Below, one piece after another: positions 54,971 through 64,000 of a stretch of DNA of 64,000 bases. How positions within the stretch are numbered: position 1 is the first letter of the stretch; every line of letters begins with the position of its first letter. The notes beneath the pieces were generated by a model that had not been told where the DNA came from, did not search any database, and saw nothing but the letters and a program-made list of their open reading frames with translations. Location: contig NZ_FOVC01000005.1 of NCBI RefSeq assembly GCF_900115045.1, positions 148,727 to 212,726 on the forward strand, written 5' to 3'. The stretch is from Izhakiella capsodis. Lineage in GTDB: Bacteria > Pseudomonadota > Gammaproteobacteria > Enterobacterales > Enterobacteriaceae. The position numbers and the translations under genes were made by a program.

Positions 54971-56037
54971 CACAACACTCCTTTAGAGCTGGGGAGTTGG
55001 TCGCCGCTGACGCGTATCGCCTGACGCAGCGTGCGGCCAAATACCTTGAACAGGCTTTCCACCCGGTGATGATCGTTACGCCCTTTGGTTTTCAGATGTA
55101 GGGTGCTCATCATGGCGTACGACAGTGAGCGGAAAAAATGCTCAACCATTTCGGTACTTAAATCGCCGACCCGTTGGTAGTTATATTCCGCTTTATACTC
55201 CAGGTGTGGACGCCCGGATATATCCAACGCGCAGCGCGCCAGACATTCGTCCATCGGCAGCACGAAGCCAAAGCGCGCGATGCCGCGTTTATCGCCAAGT
55301 GCTTTCAACAGTGCCTCACCGAGCGCCAGACCGGTATCTTCGACGGTGTGATGATCGTCGATATGCAGATCGCCTTTGGCCTTGACGTGCAGGCGAAAAC
55401 CGCCGTGGGTGCAGATCTGATCTAACATGTGGTCGAAGAAACCGATACCGGTATGAATCTGGTTATCGCCCTCGCGATCCAGCCAGACTTTAACGCAGAT
55501 CTGCGTCTCTTTAGTATCACGCTGTACTCGAGCATGGCGGTCACGGCGGGTAAGCTGCTGTTCGATAGCACGCCACCTGATCCCATCCCGCCCGTATTGC
55601 AACCCATTAATACCCATATTTGATGCCAGCTGCATATCGGTGTCGCGATCGCCGATGACGTAACTGTTGGCGCAATCAAGCACACCTTCTGCCAGCCAGG
55701 AGGCCACCAGCGTGGTTTTAGGCTTACGGCAATCGCAGTTGTCTTGTGGTTTGTGCGGGCAGATCAATACTTGCCTGAATTGTATGCCCTGAGAGGTCAG
55801 GATTTGCATCATCAGGTTGTGCGGGCCATCGAAATCGGCCTGAGGGAAACTATCGGTGCCCAGCCCGTCCTGATTGGTGATCATCACCAGCTCAAAGCCT
55901 GCTTTTTGTAACGCGAGCAGCGCCGGAATGACGTCCGGCTCGAAGGCCAGCTTTTCTGTGCTGTCTACCTGAAAATCAAGCGGCGGTTCGCTGATTAAGG
56001 TGCCATCACGATCGATAAATAACACTTTCTGGCTCAT
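54970..56037 (-). CDS. hisB: Bifunctional histidinol-phosphatase / imidazoleglycerol-phosphate dehydratase
   Basis: Catalyses steps 6 and 8 of histidine synthesis. The N-terminal HAD phosphatase (about residues 1-165) has the nucleophile motif DRDGTL, zinc cysteines (CPHKPQDNCDCRKP) and VIGDRDTD; the C-terminal dehydratase has two histidine-rich metal motifs (HMLDQICTHGG and HHRVESLFK). At 355 residues it matches E. coli HisB. Confidence 0.97.
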   Translation of the reverse strand: MSQKVLFIDRDGTLISEPPLDFQVDSTEKLAFEPDVIPALLALQKAGFELVMITNQDGLGTDSFPQADFDGPHNLMMQILTSQGIQFRQVLICPHKPQDNCDCRKPKTTLVASWLAEGVLDCANSYVIGDRDTDMQLASNMGINGLQYGRDGIRWRAIEQQLTRRDRHARVQRDTKETQICVKVWLDREGDNQIHTGIGFFDHMLDQICTHGGFRLHVKAKGDLHIDDHHTVEDTGLALGEALLKALGDKRGIARFGFVLPMDECLARCALDISGRPHLEYKAEYNYQRVGDLSTEMVEHFFRSLSYAMMSTLHLKTKGRNDHHRVESLFKVFGRTLRQAIRVSGDQLPSSKGVL

Positions 56038-56039
56038 GC

Positions 56040-57125
56040 TTATTCCCTGAGGTTGTCGATTGCAGGCAGGGCGGCGAGGGCGTTAATCACGTGGTCGCAT
56101 TCTGCGCGGGTGCCAATGCTAATGCGCAGACAGTCGGCCAGGCCCGGTTGTTTATTCTGATCTCGCAGAATAATGCCTTGATTCCATAATGATTTAAATA
56201 CAAAGCTTGAAGCGCGAAAGCGCACCAGCAGGTAGTTAGTTTCGCTCTCGTACACCGTCTCAACCCAGCGGCTTTGACGTAGCGCATCGATCAATAACGC
56301 GCGGTTTTCTTTGATTGTCTTAACATGGCGACGCATTTCTGCCAGCCCCTGCTCACTCAGCGCCTGGGCTGCGACATCGGCAACCGGCGTGGACAGCGGG
56401 TACGGCGCAATCACTTTCATTAACAGCGTGATAACTGGCGCATTCGCCAGTACAAAACCGCAGCGTAAGCCGGCAAGCGCGAAGGCCTTGGACAGTGTAC
56501 GCAATACCACCAGATGAGGATACTCACCAAGCCAGCTGGCAACTGACGCTTGCGGACAGAACTCAATGTAGGCTTCGTCGGCGATGACCAGCGCCTTGCC
56601 GCGCGCCATCTCCAGCAACGTGCGAATGTCCCCGGCGCTAATCAGATTACCGGTAGGGTTATTGGGACTACACAGGTAAATCAGTTTTACCCCCCCAAGC
56701 TGTGCACCAATCTCTTCAAGGTTAATCTGCCAGTTTTCTCGTGCCTGCACGGTGCGGTATTCCAGACCGATGGTTTCGGCACTGACGCTGTACATACCAT
56801 AGGTGGGCGGGCAAAACAGCACCGCGTCCTCGCCGGGTTCGCAGAAGGCACGCATCAGTAACTCAATGCCTTCATCGGCACCCCGACAGGTCAACACCTG
56901 ATCAGGCTGTAGGCCGGCGTAGCTGGCATAGCGTTCGATAACCTGCTCAGGCTGACATTCCGGATAACGGTTTAGTGTTTGCTGAGTCAGCTCATAGGGT
57001 ATCGCGATAGGGTACTCATTGGCATTAAGCCAGACATCACCACTTCCGCCCAATCGCCTGGCAGACTGGTAAGGCGTGAGTGCGCGTACGTTAGCGCGTG
57101 CCAGTTGTTCAATGCCCAGGCTCAT
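56040..57125 (-). CDS. hisC: Histidinol-phosphate aminotransferase
   Basis: A PLP-dependent fold-type I aminotransferase of 361 residues. The Schiff-base lysine lies in RTLSKAFALAGLRCGF, and the cofactor Asp and Tyr in VIADEAYIEFCP. Its start overlaps the hisD stop by 4 bp. Confidence 0.97.
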   Translation of the reverse strand: MSLGIEQLARANVRALTPYQSARRLGGSGDVWLNANEYPIAIPYELTQQTLNRYPECQPEQVIERYASYAGLQPDQVLTCRGADEGIELLMRAFCEPGEDAVLFCPPTYGMYSVSAETIGLEYRTVQARENWQINLEEIGAQLGGVKLIYLCSPNNPTGNLISAGDIRTLLEMARGKALVIADEAYIEFCPQASVASWLGEYPHLVVLRTLSKAFALAGLRCGFVLANAPVITLLMKVIAPYPLSTPVADVAAQALSEQGLAEMRRHVKTIKENRALLIDALRQSRWVETVYESETNYLLVRFRASSFVFKSLWNQGIILRDQNKQPGLADCLRISIGTRAECDHVINALAALPAIDNLRE

Positions 57126-58429
57126 GGTTTCCCCTTGATTGCCGCAACGCGCAGCGATACCGCATTTTTGTGGGCAACCAGCTGCTCGGCAGCGGCCAGA
57201 ATTTCAATGGTTGAGGCCAGCGACATAAAGCCCTGCGGCGTCAGTTCCTGCACCGTCATGCGCTTCTGAAAATCGGCCAGCCCGAGGCTGGAGCAGGTCG
57301 CCGTGTAGCCGTAAGTCGGCAGGACATGATTGGTGCCTGAAGCATAATCGCCGGCTGATTCTGGCGACCAGTCGCCGAGAAAAACCGAGCCGGCACTGGT
57401 GATGTATTCGACCAGCGAACGTGCGTCGCGGGTCTGAATAATCAGGTGTTCCGGCCCGTAACGGTTACTGATTTCCACGCACTGCGCCAGGTCCTGGGCG
57501 ACAATCAGGCGGCTGCTACTGAGCGCTTTACGGGCAGTTTCTGCGCGCGGCAGCTGCGCCAGGTGTCGCTTTATCGCTTCGGCCACGCGCTGGGCCATTT
57601 CGGTAGAGGGCGTCACTAAAATAACCTGAGAGTCCGGCCCGTGCTCAGCCTGAGATAGCAGATCGGATGCGACAAAATCCGGCGTGGCACCTTCGTCAGC
57701 GATGACCAAAACTTCAGAGGGGCCGGCAGGCATATCGATAGCCGCACCGTCGAGGCGCTGGCTAACCTGACGTTTTGCTTCGGTAACCCAGGCGTTGCCG
57801 GGGCCAAAAATTTTGTCGACTTTCGGCACGCTCTCCGTTCCCAGTGCCAGTGCGGCAATAGCCTGCGCCCCGCCAACCTGGAACACCTCTTTTATGCCAC
57901 ACAGTGAGGCAGCATATAGTATTTCGTCGGCAATCGGCGGTGGTGAGCAGAGTACAACTCGTCGACAGCCAGCAATACGTGCCGGGGTTGCCAGCATCAG
58001 CACCGTGGAAAACAGCGGCGCCGAGCCGCCAGGAATATACAGGCCGACACAATCCAGCGGGCGGGTCAGCTGCTGGCAGCGAACCCCCGGCATGGTTTCT
58101 ACGTCGACCGTTGCAGGCTGTTGAGCGCTATGGAAGATCTCGATGTTGCTACGCGCAACGTCCATCGCCTGTTTCAGATCTTCGCTCAGACGGCCTGCGG
58201 CTGCGGCAATTTGCGCCTCACCGACACGCAATGTCTCCACGTCTGTTTTATCAAACTGCTGGTTATAAAAGTAGAGTGCCGCATCACCTTGCGCCTGTAC
58301 TTTTTCCAGGATAGCGCTGACTGTCTGACTGACGGTGTCGGAGGCCGAAATCGCCGGGCGCATTAATAACTCAGCTTGCTGTTGCGCGCTGCACTGCTGC
58401 CAGTCTATGGGGGTGGTAAACTCTGCCAT
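57122..58429 (-). CDS. hisD: Histidinol dehydrogenase
   Basis: Oxidises L-histidinol to L-histidine in two NAD+-dependent steps; zinc dependent. 435 residues (E. coli 434). Signature region DMPAGPSEVLVIADEGATPDFVA and zinc/catalytic ligands in SQAEHGPDSQVIL and GPEHLIIQT are intact. Begins 5 bp after the hisG stop. Confidence 0.97.
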   Translation of the reverse strand: MAEFTTPIDWQQCSAQQQAELLMRPAISASDTVSQTVSAILEKVQAQGDAALYFYNQQFDKTDVETLRVGEAQIAAAAGRLSEDLKQAMDVARSNIEIFHSAQQPATVDVETMPGVRCQQLTRPLDCVGLYIPGGSAPLFSTVLMLATPARIAGCRRVVLCSPPPIADEILYAASLCGIKEVFQVGGAQAIAALALGTESVPKVDKIFGPGNAWVTEAKRQVSQRLDGAAIDMPAGPSEVLVIADEGATPDFVASDLLSQAEHGPDSQVILVTPSTEMAQRVAEAIKRHLAQLPRAETARKALSSSRLIVAQDLAQCVEISNRYGPEHLIIQTRDARSLVEYITSAGSVFLGDWSPESAGDYASGTNHVLPTYGYTATCSSLGLADFQKRMTVQELTPQGFMSLASTIEILAAAEQLVAHKNAVSLRVAAIKGKP

Positions 58430-58434
58430 GGTGT

Positions 58435-59334
58435 TTACTCCATCATTTTTTCAATCGGTAATACCAAAATTGAGCTGGCGCCAAGCGCCTTCAGCTTTTC
58501 CATCGTTTCCCAGAACAGGGTTTCGCTGCTGACCATGTGCATCGCGACACGGTTTTTATCACCCGCCAGCGGCAGCACAGTAGGACGTTCAGCGCCAGGC
58601 AGCAAAGCAATGATGTCTTCAAGACGGTCACCCGGTGCGTGCATCATGATGTATTTTGACTCACGCGCCTGAATAACACCCTGAATTCGGGTCATCAGTT
58701 TGTCGATCAGCTGTTGTTTCGCGGCGGGCATTTCGCCATCACGTTGAATTAAACAGGCTTTGGAACGGTAAATGACCTCCACTTCACGCAGACCATTGGC
58801 TTCCAGAGTGGCGCCGGTTGAAACCAAATCACAGATAGCATCGGCAAGACCGGCGCGCGGTGCTACTTCTACTGAGCCATTCAGCAGGCAGGATTTGAAG
58901 CTGACACCTTGTTTGTCGAGGTATTTTTTTAGCAGATGGGGATATGAGGTAGCGATGCGGGTGTTGTTCAGACATTGCGGGCCCGTGTACTGCGCATCTA
59001 CCGGCATCGCCAGTGACAGGCGGCAACCGCCAAAATCCAGGCGACGTAGCGTCTGATAACGGGGTTCTTCACCCTGCGCCTGGCGAGTCAGTAGCGCCTC
59101 TTCCAGCACGTTCTCACCGATAATACCGAGGTCAACGACGCCATCCATCACCAGTCCTGGAATATCGTCATCGCGTACGCGCAGAATATCGATGGGCATA
59201 TTTTCAGCGAAGGCTATCAGGCGCTGCTGCTGTAAGTTGATTTTAATGCCGCAGCGGGCAAGTAATTCGCGAGAATCATCACTCAGGCGTCCTGATTTTT
59301 GCATAGCGATGCGTAAGCGTGCGTTATCTAACAT
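58435..59334 (-). CDS. hisG: ATP phosphoribosyltransferase
   Basis: First and feedback-inhibited enzyme of histidine synthesis. A long-form HisG of 299 residues with its own C-terminal regulatory ACT-like domain, as in E. coli, and no HisZ needed. The signature DLVSTGATLEANGLREVEVI gives the PRPP-binding loop. First structural gene of the operon, downstream of the hisL leader and attenuator. Confidence 0.97.
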   Translation of the reverse strand: MLDNARLRIAMQKSGRLSDDSRELLARCGIKINLQQQRLIAFAENMPIDILRVRDDDIPGLVMDGVVDLGIIGENVLEEALLTRQAQGEEPRYQTLRRLDFGGCRLSLAMPVDAQYTGPQCLNNTRIATSYPHLLKKYLDKQGVSFKSCLLNGSVEVAPRAGLADAICDLVSTGATLEANGLREVEVIYRSKACLIQRDGEMPAAKQQLIDKLMTRIQGVIQARESKYIMMHAPGDRLEDIIALLPGAERPTVLPLAGDKNRVAMHMVSSETLFWETMEKLKALGASSILVLPIEKMME

Positions 59335-59411
59335 GAAGCCGTTCCTTTTTATCGAAATTGAAGCTGGCGTCGTAACGATGTTTTGCGCCTGGTTATTGAT
59401 TCATCTGACCA

Positions 59412-59449
59412 TAAAAAAAGCCCCCGGAAGCTGATCTTCCGGGGGCTTT
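59412..59449 (-). terminator. his operon attenuator
   Basis: A perfect 12-bp GC-rich stem (AGCCCCCGGAAG with its complement) with a 5-base loop is followed by seven T on the minus strand. It lies between the hisL peptide stop and hisG, the classical position for histidine attenuation. Confidence 0.95.
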
Positions 59450-59510
59450 TCATCGCGCTTTTCGCCACTGGAAGATCCTGAATGTCTTCCAGCACACATC
59501 GCCTGAAAGA

Positions 59511-59558
59511 CTAGCCAGGGTGATGGTGATGATGATGGGTAAACATAGCGCGTGTCAT
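59511..59558 (-). CDS. hisL: his operon leader peptide
   Basis: A 15-residue leader, MTRAMFTHHHHHHPG, with six consecutive histidine codons. When charged tRNA-His is scarce the ribosome stalls here and the downstream attenuator is disrupted. E. coli HisL has seven consecutive His. Located 176 bp upstream of hisG on the same strand. Confidence 0.97.
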   Translation of the reverse strand: MTRAMFTHHHHHHPG

Positions 59559-59728
59559 AATTTCTCTTTGAATGAATGACATTTCATAAACTGGTATTTA
59601 ACCTAACCACAATGCTGACCCAGCGCAACCGTTTTTTGCCAATGATCGAAAATTCACAGCTGAAGCGATGATTGTCAGTTGTTCGTGGCTGGCGTAGCCT
59701 TAACACTTAACCCGCGTTGGAGGTAGGG

Positions 59729-60568
59729 ATGAAGAGAGTAGCGATTGTAGGGCTGGGTTGGTTGGGAATGCCGCTTGCGCTTGCGCTAAATGCATCTGGA
59801 TGGCAAGTCTGTGGCAGCAAAACGACGCGCGATGGTGTCGAAGCGGCGCGCATGTGCGGCCTTGATAGTTATCAGCTGCTGTTAACGCCAGGTCTGGAGT
59901 GTGATGCGGAAGATCTCGAGGCGCTGCTGCGTGTGGATGCTTTGGTCGTACTGTTGCCCGCCGGCAAGACGTTCTGCGGAGAAAGCTACCTGCTGGCCGT
60001 TCAGCAGCTGATTGACAGCGCGTTGGTCTACGGCGTTCAACATATTCTATTCACCAGCTCAACCTCAGTTTATGGTGAAGCCAGTGGCGAGATGAACGAG
60101 GATTCGCCGCTGCGTCCGGCTTCGGTTACTGGCAGGGTTTTGGCTGAGCTTGAGAGCTGGCTGCACGATCTGCCGGGTACGCAGGTCGATATCCTGCGGC
60201 TGGCGGGGCTGGTTGGCCCGAAACGTCATCCGGGGCGTTTTCTGGCGGGTAAAAGCGGGCTGGAAAATGGTCATCATGGGGTAAATTTAGTGCATCTTGA
60301 CGATGTCATTGAGGCCCTGAAACTACTGCTTGAGTGCGGGAATGGTGGCGTTTGGAATATCTGTGCGCCTGAGCATCCGACCCGAAACCGCTTTTACCCT
60401 GAGGTGACACGCCAGCTGGGTCTGACGCCGCCACACTTCAGCGACACCCCCGCAGGGCCGCCGGGAAAACTTATCGACGGCAGTAAAATATGCCGTGAGA
60501 TGGGATTCCGCTATCGCTATCCAAATCCAGGTAATATGCCATTAGACACGATGAACGGTGTGGACTGA
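59729..60568 (+). CDS. yeeZ: NAD-dependent epimerase/dehydratase family protein YeeZ
   Basis: A 279-residue protein of the extended short-chain dehydrogenase fold. The NAD motif reads IVGLGWLGMPLAL (G-x-G-x-x-G), the SSTSVYGEASG block follows at the usual place and LVHLDDVIEAL is the downstream family motif; closely similar to E. coli YeeZ. The start is the ATG at 59729, behind GGAGGTAGGG; an upstream TTG extension is unlikely. Divergent from the his operon. Function unknown; a nucleotide-sugar substrate is not proven. Confidence 0.92.
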   Translation: MKRVAIVGLGWLGMPLALALNASGWQVCGSKTTRDGVEAARMCGLDSYQLLLTPGLECDAEDLEALLRVDALVVLLPAGKTFCGESYLLAVQQLIDSALVYGVQHILFTSSTSVYGEASGEMNEDSPLRPASVTGRVLAELESWLHDLPGTQVDILRLAGLVGPKRHPGRFLAGKSGLENGHHGVNLVHLDDVIEALKLLLECGNGGVWNICAPEHPTRNRFYPEVTRQLGLTPPHFSDTPAGPPGKLIDGSKICREMGFRYRYPNPGNMPLDTMNGVD

Positions 60569-61126
60569 GCTGGCTGCTGTTATGCAGACTTTTTTCTCTG
60601 ACCCGCCACTGTCACATTTCGGCCAGGCGAATGTTGAAAATTCAGGCAAAAAGGCTGACTGCCGCCAGTGGCGGGGCGTCATGTATTCCCTGTTTTGATC
60701 CCGCTTACGGGCAGTGAATAAAGTATCAACGAAGGCCTTAGCGTATTGGCATCAGACTTTAAAATGGTGCAAAATACGCCCCCGGCAAAATGACACAATA
60801 ACCGACGCTTATCGCGCCGGTTATTTTTTTGCCTTCTCATAGGTTAATATTAACGAGGCCGGTTTGCGTACCGGATAGATAGTCACTGAAGCGCGTAACG
60901 CGTGTGATGTTGAGGAAAAGAACGATGGGGCAGTACATCCAACTGGTAGCCGTATACGCCGCAGGGCGTCTGCGTCAGGGCTATGGCTCGGCGGCGAAAA
61001 AGGCGTTGCTTCGCACCTCCCTTCATTTAAATGAGGGTGTCAATACCTTCATTCCTTCATATTGCACACGACGAAGTTTCTCTGTGCGCAAGCCTGTGAT
61101 GGTTGCTACTACGGAGGGGCTGCGTG
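60569..61126. other. Intergenic region between yeeZ and plaP
   Basis: Holds a strong + strand terminator at 60798-60830 (listed) that is 230 bp beyond yeeZ, a promoter-like pair before it (TTAGCG at 60738, TAAAAT at 60760), and a 70-codon + strand ORF (60924-61137) overlapping the plaP start. E. coli has yeeY between plaP and yeeZ; no LysR gene is seen here. Confidence 0.5.
60798..60830 (+). terminator. Strong intrinsic terminator between yeeZ and plaP
   Basis: A 7-bp stem (ATAACCG with CGGTTAT) extended by an inner CGC/GCG pairing is followed directly by seven T. It may end yeeZ read-through or a short separate transcript starting near 60770. Confidence 0.8.
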
Positions 61127-61137
61127 ATGTCGCATAA
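60924..61137 (+). CDS. Possible upstream ORF overlapping the plaP start
   Basis: A 70-codon frame from the ATG at 60924, with GAGG about 11 bases upstream, ends in a TAA that overlaps the plaP start by 11 bp. The arginine-rich sequence (YAAGRLRQGYGSAAKKALL) matches no family I recognise. Overlap with a start codon is typical of translational coupling, but the ORF may be chance. Confidence 0.25.
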
Positions 61138-62485
61138 CGTCAATACTGCGCCGCGTGCGCATCTGAAAAAAACGCTGACGCTGTTTCCGGTGGTCATGAT
61201 CGGGCTGGCTTATATGCAGCCGATGACATTGTTTGATACTTTCGGTATCGTTTCCGGTTTAACTCACGGTCACGTCGCAACAGCGTATGCCTTTGCGCTG
61301 GTGGCAATCTTGTTTACCGCGCTCAGTTACGGCAAGCTGGTTCGCCGCTTCCCTTCGGCTGGCTCCGCCTACACCTATGCTCAGAAGGCGATAAGCCCGC
61401 ACGTTGGTTTTATGGTCGGTTGGTCGTCATTACTGGACTATTTGATCATGCCGATGATCAATATCCTGCTGGCTAAAATTTATTTTGAGGCGCTGGTGCC
61501 AGCGATACCGTCGTGGATCTTCGTGGTGCTGCTTGTTGCCTTCATGACCCTGTTTAACCTGCGGGGCATTAAAACCGTTGCCAACTTCAATAGCCTGATC
61601 GTTATTTTGCAGATCATGGTGATGGCGTTGATTGTTGCCCTGGTCATCTATGGCGTTGCCCACGGAGAAGGCGCGGGTACGTTGATGAGCAGCAAGCCTT
61701 TCTGGTCACAAAACTCTCATGTAGTGCCGATGATCACCGGTGCGACCATTCTGTGCTTTTCGTTTCTTGGTTTTGATGGCATCAGCTCGTTGTCTGAGGA
61801 AACTAAAAATGCCGAGCGGGTGATCCCGCGCGCTATTTTTTTGACGGCGCTGATTGGTGGCATCATCTTTATTTTCGTCTCCTATTTTTTACAACTTTAT
61901 TTTCCTGATATTTCCCGTTTTCAGCATCCTGACGCTTCGCAGCCGGAAATCATGCTTTATGTGGCAGGTAAAACCTTCCAGTGGTGCATTCTGATTTTTT
62001 CCTGCGTTACGGTGTTAGCTTCAGGCATGGCGGCCCATGCTGGCGTGTCACGTCTGATGTATGTCATGGGACGAGACGGCGTTTTTCCGGAGCGTTTTTT
62101 TGGTTTTATTCATCCGAAATGGCACACCCCGACGTGGAACGTGCTGCTGGTTGGCGCTATTGCGTTATCAGCGATTACCTTCGATTTGGTCACCGCCACG
62201 GCGCTGATTAATTTTGGTGCGCTGGTCGCCTTTACCTTTGTCAACCTGTCGGTAATTTCTCAGTTCTGGATCCGTGAAAAGCGTAACCGCACGTTGAAAG
62301 ATAATCTCAATTATCTGCTGCTGCCGATTCTGGGCGCACTGACGGTTGGTGCGCTGTGGATTAACCTTGAAGAGAGTTCAATGATCCTGGGCCTTGTCTG
62401 GGCGTCAGTGGGGATTGTTTACCTGGCTGTGGTTACCCGCAGTTTTCGTAATCCGGTACCGCAGTACAGTGAAGAAGGACTCTAA
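61127..62485 (+). CDS. plaP: Putrescine importer PlaP (APC family)
   Basis: A 452-residue, 12-helix amino acid-polyamine-organocation transporter, equal to E. coli PlaP (YeeF). The start is the ATG at 61127, with CGGAGGGGC upstream. The first-helix motif YMQPMTLFDTFGIVSG provides the unwound substrate-binding segment, and SAGSAYTYAQKAISP and GFDGISSLSEETKNAERVIP are hallmark loops. Proton-driven low-affinity putrescine uptake is linked to surface motility in E. coli. Convergent with sbcB. Confidence 0.92.
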   Translation: MSHNVNTAPRAHLKKTLTLFPVVMIGLAYMQPMTLFDTFGIVSGLTHGHVATAYAFALVAILFTALSYGKLVRRFPSAGSAYTYAQKAISPHVGFMVGWSSLLDYLIMPMINILLAKIYFEALVPAIPSWIFVVLLVAFMTLFNLRGIKTVANFNSLIVILQIMVMALIVALVIYGVAHGEGAGTLMSSKPFWSQNSHVVPMITGATILCFSFLGFDGISSLSEETKNAERVIPRAIFLTALIGGIIFIFVSYFLQLYFPDISRFQHPDASQPEIMLYVAGKTFQWCILIFSCVTVLASGMAAHAGVSRLMYVMGRDGVFPERFFGFIHPKWHTPTWNVLLVGAIALSAITFDLVTATALINFGALVAFTFVNLSVISQFWIREKRNRTLKDNLNYLLLPILGALTVGALWINLEESSMILGLVWASVGIVYLAVVTRSFRNPVPQYSEEGL

Positions 62486-62496
62486 TCGGTTCTGAT

Positions 62497-62532
62497 AAAA
62501 AGCGCGGGCTCTTTCTGGCCCGCGCTTTTTTT
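62497..62532. terminator. Bidirectional terminator between plaP and sbcB
   Basis: A 9-bp GC stem (AGCGCGGGC with GCCCGCGCT) with an 8-base loop, extended by A-run/T-run pairing on both sides, lies between the two convergent genes and can serve both. Confidence 0.9.
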
Positions 62533-63958
62533 AAGAGGTCAGCTCTCTGGCATATTCAAACATCGCTTTTAACTGAAGCAATTTCGCCTCTTCCCCTTCA
62601 TAGCGACTGGCGAGCGCATCCAGTTCCAGTAAAAACTGCTCAACGCGCTCGGGGTTTAACACCTCGCGACGGTGTTGTAACCAGCGCAACTGCTCACTGT
62701 CATCCAGCGTGCCGGGAAAATTGCGGGCGCGGTAGCGAAACAGTAATTTTTCAATACGCTTATCATTGTAGCTCAGCGCCAGCGCCGGCAGGTTTTCCGG
62801 TGAGGTACGCTGAATAATGAGCATCGCATTGCGATCGGCATCGCTGAAAAAACCATCGTAAAGCTGGGTGTCAACATCATCGCCGGGGATAAAAGGCGGT
62901 GCCTCGGCAAACAGTGCCACCACCTTTTCCCTGACCTGCGGATTTTGAAGCAGTAGCTTCTGGTTATCAAGGCAGCGATTGTGGTCGATATTCAGTCGCT
63001 CAGCATCCTGTGGCCGTAGCGTGCTGACCGGGGCAAGTACCGGACATTTATTAATGTGTACCAGCTTGATCGGCACTGGCGATTCGCCTTCTGCCAGCGC
63101 GGCACGTCGGCTATAAAGTCGCTGACGTAGCTGGTCAACGCTTAAAGAGAGCAGAGGGGACATATCGCCGGCCAGGTCACAGCTAATGACCGCATTACGG
63201 TTATCCGGATGCCAGGCCAGTGGAGCAATCAGACTGGTATTGCCACGGCTGGCGCCAAACATACCGGAAATATGGACCAGCGGTTTCATTCTGGGGATAT
63301 CAATCAGCGTTGACAGCTTTTGTTTGCTGCGGTGGGTATAGAGATAATCAAACAGTCGTGGCTGTTTTTCTTTTACCAGCTTGGCCATAGCGATGGTGGC
63401 ATAAACGTCAGACATGGCATCGTGTGCATTTTCATGTGCAATGCTGTTAGCTTTGGTGAGATGTTCAAGGCGAAAGCTGGGAAAGCCGTCATCATTTTCC
63501 GGCCAGATAATACCATCGGGTCGCAGGGCGTAGCAGGCGCGCATGACATCCAGCAAATCCCAGCGGCTGTTGCCGTTTTGCCAGCTCCACGCGTAAGGAT
63601 CATAAAAATTGCGATAGCAGAGGTTGCGGGTCACCTCATCATCAAAACGAATATTGTTATAACCGACAACGCAGGTTGCAGGTTGAGAGAAAAGCTGGTG
63701 TATCCGTCGGGTAAATACCGCCTCATTAACGCCCTGTGCGTTGGCCTGCTGTGGCGTAATGCCGGTGATCATTACCGCCTCAGGTTGCGGTAGATAATCA
63801 TCCGCCAGCTTGCAGTAAAACACTTCCGGCTCGCCAATGATGTTGAAGTGACTGTCTGTACGCACGCCAGCAAACTGTGCAGGACGATCCCGCGTCGGGC
63901 TGGTGCCGAAGGTTTCGTAGTCATGGAAAAGAAAACTGCTCTGTATTTCGTTGCTCAT
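62531..63958 (-). CDS. sbcB: Exodeoxyribonuclease I
   Basis: A 475-residue 3'-5' single-strand DNA exonuclease of the DEDDh family, matching E. coli ExoI. Metal ligands: D13 and E15 in FHDYETFG, an Asp in GYNNIRFDDE and the His-Asp pair in HENAHDAMSDVYAT. The central SH3-like and C-terminal domains that bind SSB and clamp DNA follow. Functions in recombination and mismatch repair. Convergent with plaP; the remaining 42 bases to the window end hold its upstream region. Confidence 0.97.
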   Translation of the reverse strand: MSNEIQSSFLFHDYETFGTSPTRDRPAQFAGVRTDSHFNIIGEPEVFYCKLADDYLPQPEAVMITGITPQQANAQGVNEAVFTRRIHQLFSQPATCVVGYNNIRFDDEVTRNLCYRNFYDPYAWSWQNGNSRWDLLDVMRACYALRPDGIIWPENDDGFPSFRLEHLTKANSIAHENAHDAMSDVYATIAMAKLVKEKQPRLFDYLYTHRSKQKLSTLIDIPRMKPLVHISGMFGASRGNTSLIAPLAWHPDNRNAVISCDLAGDMSPLLSLSVDQLRQRLYSRRAALAEGESPVPIKLVHINKCPVLAPVSTLRPQDAERLNIDHNRCLDNQKLLLQNPQVREKVVALFAEAPPFIPGDDVDTQLYDGFFSDADRNAMLIIQRTSPENLPALALSYNDKRIEKLLFRYRARNFPGTLDDSEQLRWLQHRREVLNPERVEQFLLELDALASRYEGEEAKLLQLKAMFEYARELTS

Positions 63959-64000
63959 GCGTGTTTGAACCTGATAGCGTTTGCGTATGTATGTTTATGT

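Overview
The window is chromosomal DNA from a gammaproteobacterium of the order Enterobacterales, most likely Erwiniaceae (Erwinia/Pantoea type). Gene content and order follow the region of the Escherichia coli chromosome that runs from sbcB and the his operon to folE/yeiB, and almost every core protein aligns from memory with its E. coli namesake. The galF-galE pair behind an amsK/wcaL-type glycosyltransferase recalls the amylovoran (ams) locus of Erwinia. No rRNA, tRNA, CRISPR array or intact insertion sequence was recognised.

Layout. 1-4.0 kb: partial frmA, a LysR regulator, folE, yeiB. 4.0-6.6 kb: a gene-free stretch, then an AT-rich two-gene operon (EctD/PhyH-type dioxygenase plus a beta-hydroxyacid dehydrogenase) that looks acquired. 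6.6-15.3 kb: sanA, maeA, cdd, yohK-yohJ, metG, then apbC (divergent from metG) and a GNAT gene. 15.7-16.8 kb: small ORFs in otherwise empty DNA. 16.8-22.9 kb: a five-gene hexonate catabolic cluster (rspR, ydfI-like oxidoreductase, MFS importer, rspB, rspA) with a palindromic operator and a CRP-like site. 22.9-34.5 kb: yegS, yegQ and the mdtABCD efflux operon, without baeSR. 34.7-41.1 kb: an aldo/keto reductase, yegD, a frameshifted PAP2 phosphatase, udk, dcd, asmA. 41.1-49.7 kb: surface polysaccharide region, with a decayed 2 kb scar (broken amsK/wcaL and an rmlD fragment), intact galF, galE, gnd, and only rmlB-rmlA of a sugar-nucleotide or O-antigen block. 49.7-59.6 kb: an AstE/AspA-like hydrolase, an amino-acid-binding protein, a YeaK-type deacylase and the complete hisLGDCBHAFI operon with leader peptide and attenuator. 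59.7-64 kb: yeeZ, plaP, sbcB.

How the genes work together. The his operon supplies the whole histidine pathway under classical attenuation. The rsp cluster imports and dehydrates or oxidises hexonates under a GntR-family repressor. mdtABCD encodes a tripartite RND pump plus an MFS pump. galF, galE, gnd and rmlBA are what remains of an exopolysaccharide/O-antigen supply region whose glycosyltransferase, polymerase and export genes are absent here. That contraction, and the AT-rich EctD-like operon, are the two most notable features.
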